In this document: positions 1 to 7,348 of the stretch, one piece after another
Layout: every line of letters starts with the position of its first letter
Numbering within the stretch: the stretch's first letter is position 1
Source of the DNA: Dethiothermospora halolimnae
GTDB taxonomy: Bacteria; Bacillota; Clostridia; Tissierellales; VENL01
Length of the DNA: 64,000 bases
Direction of reading: 5' to 3'
Assembly (NCBI RefSeq): GCF_037577855.1
Contig: NZ_JBAKFX010000009.1
Span: 1 to 64,000, forward strand
Made by a program: the position numbers and the translations under genes
The notes under the pieces: generated by a model
Seen by the model: the letters and a program-made list of their open reading frames with translations, nothing else
The model's database searches: none
Told to the model about the DNA's origin: nothing

Positions 1-49
1 TATATAATATTATGAAATTTATAAATATATAAAATAATATAAAAATATG

Positions 50-78
50 TTGACAACTGAAAATATTTGCAATATTAT
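50..78 (+). promoter_or_regulatory. Probable sigma-A promoter of glnA
   Basis: TTGACA at 50-55 and TATTAT at 73-78 are separated by 17 bases, an almost consensus sigma-A promoter 38 bases ahead of the glnA start. I see no clear GlnR/TnrA-type dyad over it. Confidence 0.7.
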
Positions 79-115
79 AAGGGTGCAATACTTAAAGTTA
101 AAAGGGGGGCATCTA

Positions 116-1546
116 ATGTTTAATAATGTTAAAGAAGTAAAAGAATTTTGTGATAAGGAAGATATAAAGATTATAGACTTTAAAGTAGTAGACTTAACTG
201 GTAGATGGCATCATCTTTCTATTCCAGTAGAGAGATTTGATGAAGATCTTATGGAAAAGGGAATCGGATTTGATGGATCAAGCTATGGATTCTTAACTGT
301 AGAAAAGTCAGATATGATATTTAAACCCGATATAAATACAGCATTTGTAGATCCATTTTGTGAAATAAAAACTTTAACTATGATTGCAGATATATATCAA
401 TTAGGAGATGAAACAAAGAGGTTTGAAGGGGATCCAAGATATATTGCCGAGAAAGCCCAACAATATTTAAGGGAAACAAAAATAGCAGATGAAAATATAA
501 TTGGACCGGAGTTTGAATTCAATGTATTTGACCATATTTCATACGTAAATAAAGGCCATCATCAGGAAGTGTTTATAGACACAGCCCAGGCCCATTGGAA
601 TATGGGAAGGAAAGAGGAACAAAACTTAGGCTATAAGGTACCGTTTCAAAAAGGATATCATGTGGACATACCAAATGATCTAACCAATGACTTTAGAAAT
701 AAAATAACTCTACAACTAGAGAAAATGGGGATAGAGGTAAAGTATCATCATCATGAAGTAGGGGGAGCAGGACAAATTGAGATTGAAGTTGAACGGGGTA
801 AGTTATTAGATATGGCGGATAATACTTTAAAATTGAAGTATATTGTTAAAAATTTGGCAGTACAAGAGGGTAGAACAGTTACCTTTATGCCTAAGCCAAT
901 ATATGGAGAAGCAGGAAATGGTATGCATGTACATATGCAGTTATTTAAAGACAATGAGCCAATTTTTTATGATGAAAATGGTTATTCCCAATTAAGTGAT
1001 ATTGCATTATATTATATAGGAGGCATATTAAAACATTCAGCTGCATTATTGGCATTTACTAATCCTAGTACTAATTCATATAAAAGACTTGTACCTGGAT
1101 ATGAAGCACCGGTTAGTATATGCTTTGCAACTGCAAATAGAAGTGCAGTTATAAGGATACCAGATTATGCTAGAAAACCTGAAGAGAAAAGATTTGAATT
1201 TAGACCTTCAGATGCTACAGCAAATCCTTATCTAGCCTATTCAGCGCTACTAATGGCAGGGATAGATGGTATCATTAATAAAATAGATCCAACTGAAGAG
1301 AAATTTGGGCCATATGATGTAAACATTTTCGAATTACCGGAAGATAAAAGAAAAGAAATTAAAAGCTTACCGAAGTCATTGGAAGAGGCAGCAGATGCTT
1401 TAGAAAAGGATTATGAATTTTTATTATCCGGAGGAGTATTCACTGAAGCATTAATTAAAGATCAGATTATGAGAATTAGAAAAGAAGCTAATAAAGTTAA
1501 TACATTTCCAAATCCTAAGGAATTTGAATTATACTATGATTTATAA
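116..1546 (+). CDS. glnA: Glutamine synthetase, type I
   Basis: Makes glutamine from glutamate, ammonia and ATP in the cytoplasm. The reading frame is open from 47, but the ATG at 116 follows AAAGGGGGGC and gives a normal N-terminus, so I start there (476 residues). Family landmarks are present: GFDGSS near 50, GPEFEFN near 129, the substrate loop GNGMHVHM near 270, NRSAVIRIP near 342 and RFEFRPSDATANPYLA. The length and the C-terminal GGVFTEALI block resemble the enterobacterial GSI-beta form more than the shorter Bacillus enzyme. However, the tyrosine adenylylated in E. coli (context NLYDLP) is phenylalanine here (NIFELP), so adenylylation control should be absent. A second, larger glutamine synthetase lies at 29239. 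Confidence 0.95.
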   Translation: MFNNVKEVKEFCDKEDIKIIDFKVVDLTGRWHHLSIPVERFDEDLMEKGIGFDGSSYGFLTVEKSDMIFKPDINTAFVDPFCEIKTLTMIADIYQLGDETKRFEGDPRYIAEKAQQYLRETKIADENIIGPEFEFNVFDHISYVNKGHHQEVFIDTAQAHWNMGRKEEQNLGYKVPFQKGYHVDIPNDLTNDFRNKITLQLEKMGIEVKYHHHEVGGAGQIEIEVERGKLLDMADNTLKLKYIVKNLAVQEGRTVTFMPKPIYGEAGNGMHVHMQLFKDNEPIFYDENGYSQLSDIALYYIGGILKHSAALLAFTNPSTNSYKRLVPGYEAPVSICFATANRSAVIRIPDYARKPEEKRFEFRPSDATANPYLAYSALLMAGIDGIINKIDPTEEKFGPYDVNIFELPEDKRKEIKSLPKSLEEAADALEKDYEFLLSGGVFTEALIKDQIMRIRKEANKVNTFPNPKEFELYYDL

Positions 1547-1560
1547 AAAGGTGGTTTTTG

Positions 1561-1794
1561 GTGCTTACTATAAAATGTGCAAGGTGCGGTAAAAAAGTAT
1601 TTAAATATCTTAAGATAGGGCAAGGTAAGGTACTAAGATGTTACCGTTCAAGAATAAAAAAAGATTATAGCAAATCAAAGAATAATAAAATAAAGTGTTA
1701 TAAATGTGATAACGTTATAGGCATTGACGAAGAAAATTATATTAAGATGAATCAGAAAGAGTTTACTTATACAGGAACTAAAATGAACAAATAA
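1561..1794 (+). CDS. Small zinc-ribbon protein
   Basis: A 77-residue basic protein with two CxxC pairs (CARCGKK near the N-terminus, CYKCD near 49), which probably form one zinc ribbon. The N-terminal CxxC segment followed by a short basic stretch resembles small Com-like zinc proteins, but I cannot assign a function. The frame also has a TTG at 1558; I prefer the GTG at 1561 because it is better spaced from AGGTGG. It lies 14 bases behind glnA and before the dyad at 1793, so it is probably cotranscribed with glnA. Confidence 0.65.
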   Translation: MLTIKCARCGKKVFKYLKIGQGKVLRCYRSRIKKDYSKSKNNKIKCYKCDNVIGIDEENYIKMNQKEFTYTGTKMNK

Positions 1795-1824
1795 ACCAAG
1801 GGTATGTTAACATACCCTTGGTTT
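1793..1824 (+). terminator. Perfect 16-bp dyad after the zinc-ribbon gene
   Basis: AAACCAAGGGTATGTT is followed directly by its exact reverse complement. The dyad overlaps the stop codon of the zinc-ribbon gene. The following T tract is weak, so termination is probable but not certain. Confidence 0.65.
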
Positions 1825-1842
1825 ATTTGTTGTCACTTATGG

Positions 1843-1870
1843 AACTTAATTTTTTATAAAAAATTAAGTT
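1843..1870. repeat. Perfect 14-bp AT-rich palindrome upstream of rnhA
   Basis: AACTTAATTTTTTA is followed directly by its reverse complement. It lies between the glnA-side terminator and a TATAAT at 1900-1905 ahead of rnhA. It could be an operator or a second weak bidirectional terminator. Confidence 0.5.
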
Positions 1871-1957
1871 GTTATAATAAAAAATAAAGTATGATATGCT
1901 ATAATAGGCAAGAAGATTTTACTATTAGAATAAAATACATATAGGAGAGATTAATAT

Positions 1958-2407
1958 ATGGAAAAGATAATTATATATACAGATGGAGCTTGTAGCGGTA
2001 ATCAAAATGAAAAAAACAAAGGAGGATATGGTGCTGTATTAATATATAAAGAGCATAAAAAAGAAATCCATGGAGGGGAAGAAAACACTACTAATAATAG
2101 AATGGAACTAAAGGCATGTATAGAAGCCCTTAAGACATTGAAAAAAGTCAATATTCCCGTTGAAGTATATACAGATTCAGCATATCTATGTAATTGTATG
2201 AATCAAAAATGGTATTTAAAATGGCAAAAAAATGGCTGGAAAAATTCTAAAAAGAAACCTGTTGAGAATAAAGACTTATGGGAAGAATTATTATACGTAG
2301 TAGGAAAAATTAATGATATAACCTTTTTAAAAGTAAAAGGTCATGCTGGAATAGAATTAAATGAATTGGCGGACCAGTTGGCAAACAAAGGGGCCAGAGA
2401 AGTGTAA
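1958..2407 (+). CDS. rnhA: Ribonuclease HI
   Basis: Cuts the RNA strand of RNA-DNA hybrids, such as R-loops and primer remnants. The protein has 149 residues, close to E. coli RnhA. The acidic catalytic set is visible: D9 (YTDGAC), E50 (NNRMEL), D73 (YTDSAY) and D139 (ELADQLA), with the H129 loop (KGHAG). The basic handle region (WYLKWQKNGWKNSKKK) is present, unlike in handle-less archaeal-type enzymes. The ATG follows AGGAGAG. It appears to be a single-gene unit with a TATAAT at 1900-1905. Confidence 0.95.
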   Translation: MEKIIIYTDGACSGNQNEKNKGGYGAVLIYKEHKKEIHGGEENTTNNRMELKACIEALKTLKKVNIPVEVYTDSAYLCNCMNQKWYLKWQKNGWKNSKKKPVENKDLWEELLYVVGKINDITFLKVKGHAGIELNELADQLANKGAREV

Positions 2408-2478
2408 CTCCCTATAACATTGTTGAATATATTATAGTAGCAAAAAATATATTTAATAATGTTATGGAGGGTTAAATA

Positions 2479-3132
2479 ATGTATAGTTATTGTGATTACT
2501 ATCCCTATGAAGATTATGCATCAATGGAAACAAAGTCCTATGTAAGGTTATTTCATGCATCTCCAGATGCACCGCCGGTGGATATATATATAAATAATAG
2601 ATTAACAGCATCCAATCTAAAATTTAAAGATTTTACTGAATATTTACCATTGGAATCAGGATTATATAATGTTAAAGTATATCCTGCCGGCAAAAAAAAT
2701 AATCCAGTTTTAGATAGAGATATACGTATTCCAGCTAGAGGAATATATACAGTTGCAGCTATCAATAGACTTAAAGATTTGGCTTTATATCCTATTTTAG
2801 ATGAACCAAAACCTATACCAAGTGGAAAAGTATATGTTAGATTTGGACATTTATCTCCCAATGCACCAGCAGTTGATGTAAGGCTTCCAAATGGTCAAAA
2901 TATTTTTAAGGATGTAAAATATAAAGAAGTGACTGATTATGTACCGGTTAATCCAGGAACATATACATTTGAAGTATATCCTACGGGAACTAATAAGAGG
3001 GTATTATATGTTCCTAATATAACCTTAAAGGGAGATAGATTCTACACAATATATGCTGTGGGGTTGGTTGGAGAAGAGCCACCACTACAAGTGGTAGTTC
3101 CCCTTGATGGGAATTCTTATATTAGGGTATAA
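2479..3132 (+). CDS. DUF4397 domain protein (two repeats)
   Basis: A 217-residue protein built from two DUF4397 units, about 22-108 and 113-205. Each begins with the family pattern (YVRLFHASPDAPPVDIYIN; VRFGHLSPNAPAVDV) and carries a YLPLESGLYNVKVYPAG or YVPVNPGTYTFEVYPTG block. The fold is a predicted beta-sandwich. Many family members are secreted, but this one starts with a short Tyr/Asp-rich segment and has no signal peptide or membrane helix. This suggests an intracellular, forespore or spore-surface location (inference). The ATG at 2479 follows GGAGGG. The biochemical role is unknown. Confidence 0.85.
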   Translation: MYSYCDYYPYEDYASMETKSYVRLFHASPDAPPVDIYINNRLTASNLKFKDFTEYLPLESGLYNVKVYPAGKKNNPVLDRDIRIPARGIYTVAAINRLKDLALYPILDEPKPIPSGKVYVRFGHLSPNAPAVDVRLPNGQNIFKDVKYKEVTDYVPVNPGTYTFEVYPTGTNKRVLYVPNITLKGDRFYTIYAVGLVGEEPPLQVVVPLDGNSYIRV

Positions 3133-3176
3133 AAAAATATATTCTTGTACAATAGACCTTCTAGAAGAAGGCTTAA

Positions 3177-3198
3177 GGGCTTCAATATATTGAAGCCC
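3177..3198. repeat. REP-like palindrome, copy 1
   Basis: GGGCTTCAATA plus its exact reverse complement, a 22-bp perfect palindrome. The same 22 bases followed by TACA recur at 57339-57360. A variant with the same outer GGGCT and central ATAT is at 47936. It lies behind the DUF4397 gene and may also act as a terminator, although no T tract follows. Confidence 0.75.
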
Positions 3199-3309
3199 TA
3201 CATATCAAAGAAGAATGGGTAAAGACGAAAGAAGAATTGTTGATATTTTTCTTTAGTTAAATTAAAATATATATAAAGTCTTAAATTTTTTGAGAAATGA
3301 GTGAAGTAG

Positions 3310-4209
3310 TTGTTTGGATATGTAAAACCATATAAGAGTGAACTAAAAGTTAGAGAGTATGATGTATTCAAAGGATATTATTGTGGGCTTTGTAAAAGCA
3401 TAGGAAAAGAATTTAATCAATTAAATAGAATGGGACTAAACTATGACTTAACTTTCTTAGGTTTATTATTATCTTCATTGGATGAAAAGAAGGATATTGT
3501 AAAGGTACAGGGATGTATTGCTAATCCTTTAAAGAAAAAGCCAATAATAGACTCTAATATGTATCTTGAGTATACCTCTAATATTAGTATAATGTTAGTA
3601 TATTTTAAGTTATTAGATGACTGGAAAGATGAAAAATCTATAAAAGCATTGGTTGGAATAATTCCTTTTTTAACATCTATTAGAAAAGCCAAGAAGGCAT
3701 ATAAAAATAAATATTGTCATATAAAAAAACAGTTAGATCATCTTTCAGAGCTTGAAAATAATAAGTGCGATATTATAGATAAAAGTGCAGATGCCTTTGG
3801 GAAACTGATGGAAGAGCTTTGGAATCCACCATTCATTGAAGATAATAAGAAAAAAAGAATATTAAAGTGGTTAGGATATAACCTTGGTAGATGGATATAT
3901 ATAATTGATGCATATAATGATATAGAGAGGGATTTGGAAAAATCTAACTATAATCCAGTAATATTACAATATAAGTATAAGGAAGAAGAAAGTATTGAAA
4001 ATTTTAAAAATAGGATAAAAGATAACATTGGATTTTCACTTACTTTAACCTTAGATAATATTGCTAAGAGTTTTGAATTATTAGATATAAAATATAATAG
4101 AAGTCTTCTAGAAAATATTATATATATGGGTACAAGACATAAAATGGAACAGATTATTTATAAGGAGGAACGTGGACATGGAAAATCCATACAAAGTATT
4201 AGGCGTTAG
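3310..4209 (+). CDS. DUF5685 family protein
   Basis: A 299-residue protein of the DUF5685 family, recognised from its opening: FGYVKPYKSELKVREYD, then YYCGLCKSIG near 24-33. A TTG start at 3310 gives this family N-terminus. The middle is helical with a conserved-looking WIYIIDAYNDIERD segment near 200, reminiscent of all-helical Asp-rich folds. No transmembrane helix is obvious. Its end overlaps the DnaJ gene by 32 bases and a third membrane-protein gene follows, so the three are translationally linked. The molecular function is unknown. CxxC and Asp-rich motifs would allow metal binding, but that is a guess. Confidence 0.8.
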   Translation: MFGYVKPYKSELKVREYDVFKGYYCGLCKSIGKEFNQLNRMGLNYDLTFLGLLLSSLDEKKDIVKVQGCIANPLKKKPIIDSNMYLEYTSNISIMLVYFKLLDDWKDEKSIKALVGIIPFLTSIRKAKKAYKNKYCHIKKQLDHLSELENNKCDIIDKSADAFGKLMEELWNPPFIEDNKKKRILKWLGYNLGRWIYIIDAYNDIERDLEKSNYNPVILQYKYKEEESIENFKNRIKDNIGFSLTLTLDNIAKSFELLDIKYNRSLLENIIYMGTRHKMEQIIYKEERGHGKSIQSIRR

Positions 4210-4789
4210 AGAAGGAGCCAGTGAAGAGGAGATAAAGAGAGCATATAAACAATTAGTAAAAAAATATCATCCCGACCAGTATTCCAATAATCCCCTTTCG
4301 GATCTAGCTGAGGAAAAGTTAAAAGAAATAAATGAAGCATATCATATTTTAATTAAAGGTAAAGGGAAAAGTAACTATAATAACCAAAGGAGTACTAGAA
4401 CTAATAACAGTCATAGCAGTAGTGGGAATAATCTTGCTGAAGTAAGAATATTAATAGATAGAGGAAATATTATGAAAGCAGACCAGCTACTTGAAGCTAT
4501 TAGTAATAGGAATGGGGAGTGGCATTTCTTAAAGGGTGTTATATTTTTAAGAAGGGGATGGCATGACCAAGCTTATCAATATATAAAAAGGGCTGTGCAA
4601 ATAGATCCGGCAAATACTGAGTATAGAACTGCTCTTAATAATATGACCCATAGAAATAATACATATAGAAGTTTTGGAAATCAGGGAGGATATAGAAGAG
4701 GCCCGTCGGCATGTCAAATGTGTGAGTGCTTAATTTGTTCAGATTGCTGCTGTGAATGTATGGGCGGGGATCTAATCGAATGTTGTTAG
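4178..4789 (+). CDS. DnaJ-domain protein with TPR-like middle and Cys-rich tail
   Basis: A J-domain co-chaperone expected to stimulate DnaK. Residues 1-65 form the J domain (NPYKVLGVREGASEEEIKRA, with the HPD tripeptide in KKYHPDQ). A Ser/Asn-rich linker follows, then a segment near 90-150 resembling one TPR pair (WHFLKGVIFLRRGWHDQAYQYI). The last 30 residues hold about ten cysteines (CQMCECLICSDCCCECMGG), suggesting a metal site. GTG 4172 is possible, but ATG 4178 is better spaced from AAGGAGGAA. It overlaps DUF5685 and is followed 15 bases on by a membrane protein. It lacks the zinc-finger and substrate domains of true DnaJ. Confidence 0.85.
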   Translation: MENPYKVLGVREGASEEEIKRAYKQLVKKYHPDQYSNNPLSDLAEEKLKEINEAYHILIKGKGKSNYNNQRSTRTNNSHSSSGNNLAEVRILIDRGNIMKADQLLEAISNRNGEWHFLKGVIFLRRGWHDQAYQYIKRAVQIDPANTEYRTALNNMTHRNNTYRSFGNQGGYRRGPSACQMCECLICSDCCCECMGGDLIECC

Positions 4790-4804
4790 CGGGAGGAGCT
4801 AATA

Positions 4805-5326
4805 GTGGATTATAGAGGAAGGGGAAGTTTAGCTAGGAAAATAGCATTTGGCGGTATTATAACTTTACTTACAGTTATATCTTTATATTTAGCATCTTTT
4901 TTACCCACCAATAGAATATTTTTCTTTGGTTTAAGTTCGGTATTCTTAGCGGCTATGGTGATAGAGTTTAGTATAAAAGATGCTATTTTAACATATATAG
5001 CTATTTCTATATTAGGTTTTATAGTTATTCCCAATAAGTTGATGCTTATACCATATGTATTGTTTTTCGGATATTATGGGATACTAAAATATTTTATTGA
5101 GAAACTAAATATTTTAATTATAGAATGGATATTAAAACTTTTATCCTTTAATATAGCAACATATTTAATATATGTCCTAGCAAAGGAACTTCTTATGATA
5201 GATATTATAAACAGATTACCTATTGGTATTTTAATATTAGGAATTGAAATTATTTTTATATTATATGACTATGGCTATAGTGTTGGAATATGGTATTATA
5301 AGAACAAACTAAGGAATATTAAATAA
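4805..5326 (+). CDS. Multi-pass membrane protein of unknown function
   Basis: A 173-residue hydrophobic protein with about five or six membrane segments (near 12-30, 37-55, 58-75, 78-92, 100-122 and 138-160) and short basic ends. The GTG at 4805 follows GGGAGGAGC. It is the last gene of the DUF5685/DnaJ operon and may recruit the J protein or be its client (inference from order only). I do not recognise the family. Confidence 0.7.
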   Translation: MDYRGRGSLARKIAFGGIITLLTVISLYLASFLPTNRIFFFGLSSVFLAAMVIEFSIKDAILTYIAISILGFIVIPNKLMLIPYVLFFGYYGILKYFIEKLNILIIEWILKLLSFNIATYLIYVLAKELLMIDIINRLPIGILILGIEIIFILYDYGYSVGIWYYKNKLRNIK

Positions 5327-5329
5327 TTA

Positions 5330-5358
5330 TTGTTATTGAAAAGTCTTTATGATATACT
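5330..5358 (+). promoter_or_regulatory. Probable promoter of the preQ1-controlled operon
   Basis: TTGTTA at 5330-5335 and TATACT at 5353-5358 have 17-base spacing. Transcription would start near 5365, a dozen bases ahead of the riboswitch aptamer. Confidence 0.55.
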
Positions 5359-5377
5359 ACCTAAGTACAATTAAATA

Positions 5378-5477
5378 AGACAGTTCGAAACCATCCTGTC
5401 TAAAAATAAAACTAGGGCCAGCTACCTTTATTACATTAAGGTGGCTAATAATACTGGGCTCTTATGCCCTTTTTTTA
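5378..5477 (+). promoter_or_regulatory. Probable preQ1-I riboswitch with expression platform
   Basis: The aptamer (5378-5416) has stem P1 AGACAG (5378-5383) with CTGTCT (5396-5401). The loop TTCGAAACCATC ends in the C that would pair with preQ1, followed by an A-rich tract and the tail ACTAGG (5411-5416), which can form the pseudoknot with loop CC. This order and size match the preQ1-I class as I know it. Downstream, AGCTACCTT (5420-5428) pairs with AAGGTGGCT (5438-5446), and GGGC/GCCC (5456-5469) followed by eight Ts forms a short terminator. The aptamer tail AGGGC could alternatively pair with GCCCT at 5466-5470, so ligand binding can change termination. The third downstream gene is a queuosine-precursor transporter homologue, which supports the ligand. 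Confidence 0.72.
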
Positions 5478-5568
5478 TTGCAAAAAATAGACTATAAATA
5501 TATTGTATTAGTTTTTGGTGGTCACTGGGGATTATAATCTTCAAACTAACTTGAAAGGAATGAAAATT

Positions 5569-6576
5569 ATGAATACAAATAAAATAGGAATCACAACCAC
5601 CGTTCCAATAGAAATTCTTATAGCAGCAGGATATGAAACCATTGATTTAAATAATGTGTTCATTACATCGGATAAATATGAAAAGTACATAGATATAGCT
5701 GAAAGAGAAGGATTCCCAAAAAGTTTGTGTGCATGGATAAAAGGAATATATGGAGCATGTATATATAATGATATAAAAGAAGTTGTGGGAGTTAAAGAAG
5801 GAGACTGTTCTAATACAGAAGGGCTAATAGAGGTGCTTAAATTAAAGGGAATAAAGGTGCATCCCTTTTTATATCCAAATATCCATAAGCTTCAAGATGT
5901 AAAATACTCTATAGATAATTTTATGAATAGATTTGATGTGGATTTAGAAGAGGTAGAGAAAACAAGATTAAGGCTTAATAAGGTTAGGAAACTGGCAAGG
6001 GAGATAGATCGGTTGACTTATATTGATAATAAGGTGAGGGGTTTTGAAAATCATCTATATCAAATAAGTCTAAGTGACTTTAATGGTAATGTGGATAAAT
6101 TTGAAGCGGAATTAAAAGATAAGATAAAAGAATTTAAAGGTAGAGGTACTAAAGATATAAAATTAAGATTAGGATATATAGGGGTACCTCCAATGACAGG
6201 GGATTTATATGAATATGTGGAGGGATTTAATGCACATATAATCTATAATGAAGTACAGAGGGAATTCGCATTTCCAAGATATGATCAGTGCAAGAATATT
6301 TATGAACAATACTATGACTATACTTATCCCTATGATATACATTTTAGACTTGAAGATATAAAAAAGCAGATAGATGAAAGAAAGTTAGACGGACTAATAC
6401 ATTACACCCAGGCTTTTTGTCATAGGGCTATAGATGATATAGTTATAAAAAATAAAATAGATATGCCAATTTTAAATATAGAAGGGGATAAATTAAATAC
6501 ATTAGATGCAAGAACTAAACTTAGAATCGAAGCTTTTTTAGATATGCTTATAGATAGAAAGGAAATGTCAAAATGA
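5569..6576 (+). CDS. 2-hydroxyacyl-CoA dehydratase / benzoyl-CoA reductase-like subunit (HgdB/BcrC family)
   Basis: A 335-residue protein of the HgdB/BcrC/DCCP iron-sulfur family (COG1775 type). Members carry [4Fe-4S] or double-cubane clusters and receive low-potential electrons from an ATP-hydrolysing activase. The candidate ligands are where the family has them: GDCSNTEGL near 86, cysteines in SLCAWIKGIYGAC near 53-65, YDQCKN near 244 and QAFCHRAIDD near 284. The typical GVPPMTGDLYEYVE domain-border segment is also present. The protein is shorter than real dehydratase subunits (about 370-430). The ATG at 5569 is spaced correctly from GAAAGGA. It overlaps the activase by 4 bases. The riboswitch and the transporter point to a role in queuosine-precursor metabolism rather than amino-acid fermentation (inference). 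Confidence 0.82.
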   Translation: MNTNKIGITTTVPIEILIAAGYETIDLNNVFITSDKYEKYIDIAEREGFPKSLCAWIKGIYGACIYNDIKEVVGVKEGDCSNTEGLIEVLKLKGIKVHPFLYPNIHKLQDVKYSIDNFMNRFDVDLEEVEKTRLRLNKVRKLAREIDRLTYIDNKVRGFENHLYQISLSDFNGNVDKFEAELKDKIKEFKGRGTKDIKLRLGYIGVPPMTGDLYEYVEGFNAHIIYNEVQREFAFPRYDQCKNIYEQYYDYTYPYDIHFRLEDIKKQIDERKLDGLIHYTQAFCHRAIDDIVIKNKIDMPILNIEGDKLNTLDARTKLRIEAFLDMLIDRKEMSK

Positions 6577-7328
6577 GAATATTAGGAATTGATTTAGGCA
6601 GTAGAGAAGTTAAAATAGCTATAATGGAAAATAACAAATTAGTATATAGTAAAAAGGTTAGTACTATGGCCTTTTATAGAGATTATTGTAATTTCGATGG
6701 AAAAATAGTTGTGGATTTAAATAAATTAAACATAAAGAATATAGATAAATTTATATCTACAGGCTATGGTAGAAATAATACTGATTTAAGAAAGTTTAGA
6801 GTAATAAATGAGCTTAAGGCCCATGTATATGGTGCTTTTTATCAAACAGATTTAGAAGACTTTACATTATTGGATGTGGGTGGGCAAGATGTTAAAGTTG
6901 TAAAAGTAGAGAAGGGTATAATTACAGACTTAGAGTTAAATGACAAGTGTGCTGCATCATGTGGAAGATACTTAGAGAATATGGCAAATGTTTTAGAAAT
7001 AGATTTAGATGAAATGTTTAACTACTATGGGGATCCTATAGAATTAAACTCAACATGTGCTGTTTTTTCTGAATCGGAATTAATAGGCAAAATTGCAGAG
7101 GGAATCGTTATAGAAAGATTATGTTCAGGAGTTAACTATTCATTATATAAAAGGTTACGACCTCTTTTAACTAAGTTTAAGAATAAAAAGATAGTACTAT
7201 CTGGAGGAGTTGCAAGAAATAGAGCAATAAAAAGGTATTTACAAGATGATTATGATGAAGTTATACTACTTAACAAACCTCAACTTAATGGAGCTATAGG
7301 TTGTTGTTATTATGGAAGCAAAATTTAA
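6573..7328 (+). CDS. Acyl-CoA dehydratase activase-type ATPase (BcrA/HgdC family)
   Basis: A 251-residue ASKHA-fold ATPase that drives electrons into its HgdB-type partner. Visible are phosphate-1 GIDLGSREVKIAI near 4-16, TGYGRN near 65, DVGGQDVKV near 101, and the two cysteine motifs NDKCAASCGRYLENM near 127 and NSTCAVFSESELIGK near 158. These bind a [4Fe-4S] cluster between two subunits in HgdC. LSGGVARN near 212 completes the nucleotide site. The usual CAAGTG is CAASCG here, which adds a cysteine. The start overlaps the HgdB-like gene (ATGA), so the two are translationally coupled. The VUT transporter follows after 20 bases. Confidence 0.88.
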   Translation: MRILGIDLGSREVKIAIMENNKLVYSKKVSTMAFYRDYCNFDGKIVVDLNKLNIKNIDKFISTGYGRNNTDLRKFRVINELKAHVYGAFYQTDLEDFTLLDVGGQDVKVVKVEKGIITDLELNDKCAASCGRYLENMANVLEIDLDEMFNYYGDPIELNSTCAVFSESELIGKIAEGIVIERLCSGVNYSLYKRLRPLLTKFKNKKIVLSGGVARNRAIKRYLQDDYDEVILLNKPQLNGAIGCCYYGSKI

Positions 7329-7348
7329 ATTATAGAGGAGGAATTTAT

